A DNA stretch of 21,381 nt from Gracilaria domingensis. Its lineage: Eukaryota > Rhodophyta > Florideophyceae > Gracilariales > Gracilariaceae. A model generated the notes under the pieces. The model was not told the DNA's origin and did no database searches. It worked only from the letters and a program-made list of their open reading frames with translations. The translations under genes were made by a program, and so were the position numbers. Positions 1-7,671 of this stretch are shown here, in pieces. Position 1 is the first letter of the stretch, and the number at the start of each line of letters is the position of its first letter. Location of the stretch: positions 1-21,381 of the forward strand of contig VCMS01000517.1 of NCBI GenBank assembly GCA_022539475.1, in the 5' to 3' direction.

Positions 1-2746
1 CCCGACGGGGTCCTGTGCGCCTTTTGTTATCGACTATCGTCGCTTGAACGATGTCACCGTCAAAGACGTGTACCCCATACCTCGTATGGACGAGTATATC
101 GACTCGCTTGGCGATGCTACTGTTTTCTCCACTTTGGATGCAAACTGGGGTTACTGGCAAGTACCAGTTAGACCGGAAGACCGTGACAAGACCGCGTTTA
201 CCTGTCATTCAGGACTATACCGCTTTAAGCGTATGCCGTTCGGGTTAACGAACGCCCCCGCTACGTTTCAGCGTGCTCTGGACATTTTGTTAGCTCGCTT
301 CAAATGGCGGAGTTGCTTGGTATACCTCGATGACATCATCGTGTTTTCCAACAGTTTGGACGATCACCTCGAACATGTTCGGGAGATAATGACCGCTTTG
401 CGGGATGCTGGAATTACTCTCAAATTGAGGAAGTGTGAGTTTTTCACTCACTCAGTGAAGTATCTGGGCCATGTCATACGTCCAGGACGGTTACTGATCG
501 AGGAAGCTCGCGTGAAGTCCCTCAAAGAGGCGAAGCACCCCACTACACAGACAGAGCTACGCTCCTTTCTAGGGCTATGCAACGTTTATAGACGGTTCAT
601 TTCTCGCTTCGCGAAGATCGCGGGACCGCTCAACGAACTCCTGAAGAAGGGACAACCGCCCAAATTGGGACCACTTACCCCCACGCAAGTGGAGGCCTTC
701 AACTCTCTTAAAGAGGCTGTTACCACGGCACCCGTGTTAGCGTTACCAAAGAACGGGTTGCCGTACACCGTGGATACGGATTCGAGCGATTACCAAATTG
801 GCTGCGCTCTCTTTCAGACTACACCCGAAGGGGAACGCAAACCAATTGGCTATTGGTCTCGTACACTCAACGTGCACGAGCGCAATTACTCGGTATCCGA
901 GAAGGAGTGTCTCGCCATGGTATGGGCTTTGCAGACTCTACGACCATATCTTATGGGTGTGCACTTTACCGTCAATACGGATCATTCCGCCTTGCGTTGG
1001 TTAATGTCAGTCACGGAGCCTTCCGGACGCTTAATGCGTTGGCGTCTTCGGCTTGCCGAGTTTGACTACGAGGTCACCTATAAGAAGGGTTGTTTGAACG
1101 CGCAAGCGGATGCTCTTTCACGTCTAGGAACTGAAGGTGAAGCTTTACCCGTCGATGACGAGGATGAAGATATCCCCTGTTTCCTCATGGAGGAGGGTGA
1201 TGAAGACTACGACATCGTGTCGGACGACATCTGTGATGATTTGCTCGTCGCAGACGGTGAAGACCCGGAATCCGGTACATTCGTCCCCATTACTCCAGAA
1301 GAGCTGGTGCGGGAACAGCAATCTGACCCGTTCTGTACGAGGATACGCTCCCAAATTAATGGTGGTGCTAACATCCCGTTCGGGGTCAACACACAAGGTT
1401 ACCTCGTCAGAGTGGTTCGTTCTGCCCCACAGATTGTGGTTCCTCACTCCTTACAAACAAGGGTATTGCATCTCTCCCATCACTCGCGGATGGCTTCCCA
1501 TCCGGGTGCTAAGCGGTTATACACGACACTGCGTCGGGATTTCTACTGGCCCGCGTTAGCGTTGGACTGCTACACCACCGTGAAGGCGTGTACACATTGT
1601 GCTCGCGAGCGAGTTAAACAGCGTCGCCATGCGAAGAAACTAACACTTTTCCCCGCAAGGGCGCCGTTGGAGTTTATTGCCATCGATATACTCGGCGAGT
1701 TCTTGCGTACTTCCCGAGGAAATCGGTTCTTACTCGTTATTACGGATAGATTCAGTAAGCTAGTCCGGACAGTTCCGTTGAAGTCGATTACAGCACGCAG
1801 TGTTGCGGAGGCATTCGTTCGCCATTGGGTTATGGTCTACGGTCCCCCGGTCAATCTCCTCTCAGATAATGGTCCGCAGTTTACTGCACGTTTCTTCCAG
1901 GATGTCTGTCGGATACTCGACGTGAAGAATCTCTTCACGACGACGTATCATCCCCAATGCAATGGGCAAGTCGAACGGTTTAACCGGACAATGCTCTCCG
2001 CATTGCGGGCTTATACAGTTGAACACCCGAAAACTTGGGATCTCTACACGGATACCGTGACGTATGCGTATAATACGCAAGTTCACAGAGTAACTGGTTT
2101 ATCGCCCTTTGAGCTCGTGCTCTCACGGACACCACCGCCAGTTGCGGTTGAACCATCAGCAAAGCTGGATACGTCACCGTCAATACGGGATCACTACTTG
2201 CAATGGAAGCAGTGGTTATCCGCAATGGTACCTGTCGCCAGGTCGTCAATGGCGAAAGCACAACACGCTTACAAGCGGAACTTTGATGCCCGGGTACGGA
2301 GACCACTACCGCCACTGAAAGTGGGAAACCTCGCCTTTGTCAGGAAGGAGTACTACAACCCTGAAAAGGAGCGGCGCCACAAGCTTTCACCCATCGCTGA
2401 TGGTCCGTACCGCGTTGTCAGCGTGAACAAGGACACAGCCGTACTGGAAGTTGGTGACGCTCATGAGCGTTTCTCCCGCGATCGCGTGGTAAGAGGTCCA
2501 ACCGTTCACACGGAAGTACTTTCGGACACACAGCAGGAAGCTGGACAGACAGAGAACCGAGGAACCTCGTCGCAGAACACTACACCCACTGTGGGGCTCC
2601 GTCACCCAACACGGGGTCTTGCAGATGTACCGATTATATCGTCGCAAGCCGAGGTATCGGAACATACACCGCTGGTGAAATCGCGTTTCACAGCGTCTGT
2701 TACACCGTCAACTGACGTGATGACTGCTCCCTGTAACGCTCCACCT

Positions 2747-2763
2747 AAGGAGGGGGAGGGGAA
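2747..2763 (+). promoter_or_regulatory. internal polypurine tract in copy A pol (candidate second plus-strand primer)
   Basis: An uninterrupted run of 17 purines inside the pol coding sequence. It contains the 9-mer AGGAGGGGG that also forms the core of the 3' polypurine tract at 6457-6466. Internal tracts of this kind prime plus-strand DNA synthesis in lentiviruses and some yeast elements. Here that role is inferred from sequence only; the same bases also encode Lys-Glu-Gly-Glu-Gly. Confidence 0.35.
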
Positions 2764-3577
2764 TTCACGCGTTGTCGCGGAGAGTGAGTCACCGGTGTCG
2801 CTACCGTCGCAGCACCGTGATTTACGGGAAAGTAATGAAGCAGAGGCAGAGTCGCCTCAGGACACCGTCGAAGACGTAGTTGCTACGGACACCACTGTCA
2901 GTGGGAAGGATCACCCGCTGTCGCGTGTTGAAGTCGCGAAGGACGCGCCGCAGTCGGCCGCTGTCGCGCAGAACTCTGCGGAGGATACACAACCTTCCAC
3001 GAAGGATCGCGACCTTCGGAAGGACACCGCACGCAACGAACGGACTCAAGGTTGTCCCAGGATACTGGTATTGCTCACCCATCTGGGGAATTGTCACAGG
3101 AACACGCGCCCATCGTCGCACGGACGCAGGACGCGGAGCATGCTCTCGTTCGCGAAGTTTCCACGGCAAGGCCGGAAGTTGATCAAGAACACCCGACTTC
3201 TCGGCAGAGCAAGGCTACAGCGAAGCTGGATACTGTATCACGGAGTATTTCGGACGCGCAGTCGCCGCATTCCGCCGCTGACGACCGCCGCAAACCGCCT
3301 TCGCAGGCGCGCTGTAGGGAAGTCACGGCAGATCCCGGTACCTTAGACACTGCAGAGCAGGAAGAAGAGGAGACGCTCGCTGAAGCGAAGATCACACACC
3401 CCGGTTCGGGTAATGGTAGTGCACCGTTGCACCCAGCCGTGGGGAAGTCGCAAGTCGCACGTCATGACGTTTCGCTAAGTCATGACGGCGCACCGCTCTT
3501 TGGAGATACGGATTACAGCCCTGATTTAGGGAAAACGCACACTGCAGCTGCAGGAGCGCTTGCGCACCACAAATCTT

Positions 3578-3596
3578 GGGGCGCGCAGCGCGCCCC
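3578..3596 (+). repeat. GC palindrome in the linker coding region (copy A)
   Basis: GGGGCGCG, loop CAG, CGCGCCCC: a perfect 8-bp stem with a 3-nt loop inside the linker part of pol. It is conserved unchanged in copy B at 14748-14766. A 12-bp palindrome CTGCAGCTGCAG lies just upstream. Function unknown; it may simply be a coding coincidence. Confidence 0.5.
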
Positions 3597-3924
3597 ACAC
3601 AATGGGCCAGTCACAGCTCGTGGCAGTGCCACCACCGCGAACCGTCGCGTGTCTTCACGTGAACCGGCACGTGCCGTGGTGAACAATCCGCCTCCGCGTC
3701 CGCCTTCACCGTTAAGACGGGAACTATCGCGTGAACTAGCCGTTCGCGGACCCGCCGAAGCGGCGAAGCTGCTTGAAGAAGCCCGGAAACGGGAAACGAA
3801 CACTCAGCAGAGGGCAAATCCACCGCCGAAGGCGTCAGGAGAAACTCACAGCACCGCTGGTCACGAAGTTACGGCACCGCCGCAGCGCGCTGACGACCCT
3901 TCGCAGGAAGAGCTCGAGCGGGGC

Positions 3925-4089
3925 GTATACTCGAAAGAGTTCGTCGTAGACCACATCGTGGGACACAGTTGGAACCCGAAGGGGTCTGTTCAGTACCAGG
4001 TACGCTGGTATGGCTATCCGCCGTCGCGGGATTCGGACGAACCCGTGGAGCACTTACCCCGATCGAAGATCGTGCAGTACCATCGTCGA
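3925..4089 (+). other. chromodomain of copy A (C-terminal targeting module)
   Basis: About 55 residues near the C-terminus of pol, matching the chromodomain pattern: an N-terminal beta strand (KEFVVDHIVGH), then the VQYQVRWYGYP core, then DSDEPVEHL and a C-terminal helix (PRSKIVQYH). In chromoviruses this module is thought to steer integrase to particular chromatin marks. The second cage aromatic (Trp in VRWYGY) is present and the first may be the Phe of KEFVV. The third position, usually Trp in TWEP, is Asp (SDEP), so methyl-lysine binding may be weak or altered. In this copy a 1-nt deletion upstream separates it from the integrase frame. Confidence 0.85.
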
Positions 4090-4137
4090 ACTAACACGGC
4101 GTTGCCGGCTAACCTACATCAAGCGATGGTCGGATAA

Positions 4138-6468
4138 CACACGTCGTTGGAGACGGAGGCGTATCGCGTACCGCGCACGAACGGTTCTACGAACGACAAC
4201 ACTCAATCGAGGAACACTGCGACAACCTCCAGAGGAGTACTGTACCGCTACTCGCGTGGTGAGGAGACACTCTAGGAAGAAGAGAGTTGAGTTCAAGATC
4301 AGTTATGCCCTCAGGTGAGGAGAAGTTTAGTTGCACTCTGAAGAGGATGAAGTACACTCGGAAGAAGAATGAAGACTCTATGGAGAGGAATTGTCATTCA
4401 GATGCGAAGTTATGAAGAAGGAGTTTCACATGTGACTCTCACCCATGTGGGGTCACTTGGTTGCTCGCATTTTGCGGTTGGAATCCGACTCATGTCGTGT
4501 CTAATCGCTATTCAATCGTTTTCGATGTTGTTTACCTGTTAGGTTTTTTGTCCAGCTTGCGGGTTCGCTACTACCATAGTGGACCGCAATCACGGTTTTT
4601 CCCTAGCAGAAGGGTGTACAATTTCCGTGTACATCATGTGTATCTACCGGTTTGATCACCTTTTGCCATTTTCGAGGAGCACCGCTCGTTCGTTTGGCTT
4701 TCACGTTGAACAGGGTTCGTTCTCGTCAGTGACGGTCTTTGCACGTTTCACGGTTCTCACTGCACGCCACATGCGGCCGAGGTTCGAAACCGTCACGCAT
4801 ATTGCGGAAGAACCCCGATCTTCATCGGTTATCATCACCTTTGTAAGGGTTCGTCACTCTCGTGGTCGAGGATAGTTTCTGGTTAACCGATATCTCTGGA
4901 GCTTCGTTTGCGCCCGCACTGCGGCCTATCATTCCATCTCACCGTTTGCACGGGTTTTCGAAAGCTTACCGAGACGTTCTCGTGAGTTCTGCACGGTACG
5001 GGACCGGAAGATACACATCTTGTTGAAGGATCATTGTTGTTTTGCGACCCATTTTTATGGTGTCATTTGTTGTCTCAGCCTTGCTGGTGTGTTTGATTTT
5101 GGGTTTCACGAACCCTCTGTGAGGTCTAGTGACTGCCCTCGGTAGAGGTTGAACCTTGATTAAGGTCTAGTACGCCGTCATCCGGTTGAAAGTTTTCACG
5201 GATTACCGGTTTAATTGCTGCTGTCAACGACTTTCGACCACGTCTACTACTGTTCACTCCGTTGTGGAGGCCGTCTTTTACGCTTCTGCGGTCTCTGGTA
5301 CAGCCGCACAAGGCGTTGGTATCGATTACCAGTCGTTTCTGGTCTTTTTCGCGGTTCTCCGATGTCGGGTGTATCACCTCTACAGTACCTTGCGAGGGTC
5401 ATCTGCAAAAGACCCGTAACTCGGTGAATACTGGCTCGTTTCTTCAACGGTTTTGTACCAGTAGTCACTGGATGTATACAAACACTTTGGCGGAAACCGA
5501 ACGCAATTGTCTTGAAGAACTTTGGAGCTACGGCACCGTTTCGGTTCAACAATCTATTTTTAGACCGCATTTTTGTCAACTGAAATGGGTCGGGCTTTCC
5601 CACTTAGTGGTGTTCAATCCCAACAGTTTTGTTGTCAAATGAAAGCTCTGATTCTCAGGAGTTCTCCGATGTATCGGGTTTGTTCAGAGCGTAGCTGGTT
5701 CAAAAGTTATGGCGACTACAATTTTTCGGGTATGTCAAATTCCCAAGTTCTTTGTGTGAAGTTTCCGAAACGTCGTCGGCAGCGTTGATTCGACAATGTC
5801 GTAACTTCTGAACCCATCTAGAGACTACGTGCCGCTTGATTGCGTGATGTGAGCGACCGTATAACGGGACGGTGGACCTCGGAGAGGAAGGAATTGGGCA
5901 GGAAAAGGTCGCTACTGTACTGGGTGACCTTGGATCGCGCTTGTCGATTCCACAGTGTGGCAACCGCCCCTGAAAGGGAAAATAGGCGCCTCAGAGAGGT
6001 ATAGCACCGGAACCCCGGGACAGTGAACGAAGTTCAGGAGGACCGCTCCCGTTCGGGTGTGTCGAGCGTTGCTGCAGCACTGCTTGGCAGGAAGTCGGCT
6101 CGCCGTACTGCGGGCAAGGGCACCGTCAAGGACGTTGGTTGCGCACCCACTAGAGAAGCCCAAACGCATATCGCGCGGGCTCCAGGACCGTTATTGGGCG
6201 TGAATGAAACGCAGTGAACCCCAATCTGGGCGTGCTGCAACCATTTTCACGACGATGTCGGGAACGTTATGGCACGTCGATAGACGGTGATCGCAACTTC
6301 ATAGGAGGTACAGGACGACGCATATAGACCCAGAAACGGGTAAGATGGCGCAAATTCATCACGATCGCTCGCAGATACCGCTCTTGCAGGTGGATGCACA
6401 ACGTTGTTGGTTTGTCCGGTGCTTCAACCGTCATGAAGACGTAGTGTTCGCACCTCAGGAGGGGGATA
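4138..6468 (+). other. 2.3 kb non-coding region between pol and the 3' LTR, copy A
   Basis: No open reading frame here looks like a protein. Short frames on both strands lack ATG starts, resemble no family, and differ between the copies because of small indels. The first 300 nt are purine-rich (repeated GAAGAAGA-type tracts from about 4270 to 4425). From about 4450 to 5800 the + strand is rich in T and pyrimidines. A second purine-rich tract lies at 5880-5908. The stretch is about 99.5% identical to the copy B equivalent. Such a long untranslated segment is unusual for Ty3/Gypsy and takes the place where an env-like gene sits in some lineages. Confidence 0.75.
6457..6466 (+). promoter_or_regulatory. 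3' polypurine tract (copy A)
   Basis: AGGAGGGGGA followed by TA and then the LTR start TGTAGAGCC. A purine run placed directly before the LTR is the plus-strand primer for Ty3/Gypsy elements, and it fixes the LTR left edge here. In copy B one base is changed (AGAAGGGGGA, 17628-17637). Confidence 0.8.
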
Positions 6469-7231
6469 TGTAGAGCCACGCTTTATGCGGTATTTGCTCG
6501 CTTTTGGTGTGAAATCACTGCCCCTGCAGTGCAGTGGAGGTCGGGGACTCTGGTGAGGTTGGCACAGCATTGCTGGATGGCTACACACGTGTATGGACGG
6601 TTGGCACCCAACTTTGGGATATTCTAGATATTTATTATTTATTTTAGTTAGCCCGGTTGCACACTTGACAGTGGCACTCTACACTACTTAGTAGGTTGAG
6701 CTGCACCCATTGTCGGGGAAGTAAACGGACTAACCGAGTGTTCGGCTCTGATGTTTCACCCTTGGTGACCGATATCCTCCTCCCGGAGAGTCGGCACCTT
6801 GTGCAGGGCTCATCATCTGCCTCGCGGCATCATTAACACCACTACCGCTTTCGCGTGTTTACTTTGTGTGTGTTTTCTTTATTTCTGTCCCTGTTATACA
6901 GGTAGCACTACTTGGTGTACCGGTGCATACCGTTCGTGGCTCGACACACTCGCGTGGGCTATTACCGCTCTCGCGTGTCATCGCCACACTCGTGGGTACC
7001 GCGTGCTACGCACGTGACGCTACTGCCGACTTGTGTCGTGTGTTCTCTACCGCTGGACGCTTCTTCTTCGCCGCTTCGCTCCCTCCATTACTTGGGAAGG
7101 GTCGACCCCGGTCTTACACCCGGCATTGCCGTGTCGTACCTGTGGGAGCGCTCTACTGCTGTGCTCGCCTCTTGAGAGAGGGTCTGAACCGCCTTTGCGT
7201 GTCTTTCCCCATCGCTGGGTTTTGCACAACA
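6469..7231 (+). repeat. LTR shared by copies A (3') and B (5'), 763 bp
   Basis: Begins TGTAGAGCC, right after the polypurine tract, and ends GCACAACA. The right edge is proved by comparison: 7231 is the last base shared with the end of copy B (18400). The canonical TG...CA ends are present. Position 7232 starts a 2-nt gap before the primer-binding site. The left edge rests on the purine tract plus TG, since no LTR/flank junction is visible on that side. It differs from the other LTR by about six substitutions and two 1-nt indels. Confidence 0.85.
6619..6650 (+). promoter_or_regulatory. AT-rich TATA-like block in the LTR (probable core promoter)
   Basis: The only strongly AT-rich block in the LTR (GATATTTATTATTTATTTTAG area), about 150 nt from its start, where a U3 core promoter is expected. 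The counterpart in the 3' LTR has lost one T. The transcription start is not determinable from sequence. Confidence 0.45.
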
Positions 7232-7671
7232 ATTGGTCTCCCGACTTAGAAGTCGCGTTGATCCAGCAAGTTGGTTTTCTGATCAATTTCCGGTTTGCCG
7301 GTTCGTATCTGGTCGTGGAGATACACTACACAGTTTCTACTGGAAGGCTCTGCCGACAGACGTCGTGTTGGTACTGCTTTCTTCATTTGGGGTTGTTGTT
7401 TGGACACGGTTTACTACCGGTGGCACTACCTATTTCCGTAGTGTGTGATTCCCGTCGGTACGGTTGTTGTCACCCCGTTTGGGTTGTCTACCGTTCCCAG
7501 CAATCTGGTCGAATCAGCCCTAATTCCGTATACGGCTGTTCCCGTTGGTACGGTCGGTTCGTCCGATTTGTCGGTTATCGTCACTCGCGTGAGGACGCTA
7601 CACTCATTCGAGGTTAATTTGTTGTTTTGCTTTCCTGGTCCCAGTTTTCTGGTTGTATCTCGTCGTGGACG
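7232..7671 (+). other. 5' leader of copy B between LTR and gag
   Basis: 440 nt holding the primer-binding site and otherwise no gene. The frame entering gag is open from about 7627 but has no ATG before 7672, so the leader is read as untranslated. It contains loosely repeated GTCGGTACGGTTGTTG-like segments around 7450-7560. Dimerisation or packaging signals would be expected here but none is recognisable. Confidence 0.7.
7234..7251 (+). promoter_or_regulatory. minus-strand primer-binding site
   Basis: TGGTCTCCCGACTTAGAA lies 2 nt after the LTR. TGG pairs with the CCA end of a tRNA, and the rest would pair with a tRNA whose acceptor 3' strand ends TCGGGAGACCA. I could not assign the tRNA species. 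The downstream part overlaps a small inverted repeat (CGACT-TAGA-AGTCG). Confidence 0.75.

Larger units (their letters stand above)
1..4137 (+). pseudogene. pol: pol of copy A: RT (partial), RNase H, integrase, linker, chromodomain; broken by a 1-nt deletion
   Basis: The integrase-bearing polyprotein that copies element RNA into DNA and inserts it. Visible in frame are the RT active site YLDD (323-334), RNase H with Asp at 773 and 779, Glu at 905 and Asp at 980, the integrase His/Cys zinc-binding module (about 1468-1602), and the catalytic triad Asp 1685, Asp 1865 and Glu 1973 (D-x35-E), followed by a GPY motif (2402-2410). The frame continues into a Ser/Thr/Glu-rich linker. Near 3016 copy A reads GACCTTCGG where B reads GACCTTTCTG, one base fewer. 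The original frame becomes junk and stops at 3344-3346. The linker and chromodomain continue in the -1 frame to TAA at 4135-4137. The first 30 nt carry four single-base insertions relative to copy B, probably sequence error. Confidence 0.9.
1..7231 (+). mobile_element. Ty3/Gypsy chromodomain LTR retrotransposon, copy A (5' part outside window)
   Basis: The left-hand copy of the tandem. It enters inside reverse transcriptase, so its 5' LTR, gag, protease and early RT are not visible. Present are the rest of RT, RNase H, integrase, a long linker, a chromodomain, 2.3 kb of non-coding DNA and the 3' LTR. Base for base it matches 11171-18400 (offset 11169-11171). The match ends exactly after the LTR, where A runs into the primer-binding site of copy B and B runs into unrelated flank. 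Only one LTR separates the copies, so 6469-7231 is both the 3' LTR of A and the 5' LTR of B. Confidence 0.93.

Noticed and set aside
1145..1447. Antisense frames over pol (for example 100 aa opposite the RNase H-integrase spacer), repeated in both copies
   Set aside because: They are shadows of the strongly biased pol coding sequence and are conserved only because pol is.
3010..3346. A programmed -1 frameshift joining integrase to the chromodomain
   Set aside because: The frame changes at different places in the two copies, and each is explained by a single-base deletion relative to the other. No common slippery site exists.
4411..4445. GAAGAAGGAG followed by CACATGTGACTC as an alternative LTR start, giving a 2.8 kb LTR
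   Set aside because: The AGGAGGGGGA-TA-TG junction at 6457-6470 is a much better polypurine tract/LTR edge and gives an ordinary 763-bp LTR. No sequence evidence demands a longer one, although without a left LTR/flank junction it cannot be fully excluded.
7627..7671. Upstream extension of gag by 15 codons
   Set aside because: It would need a TTG start. The first ATG in frame is at 7672 and gives a basic N-terminus typical of Gag.
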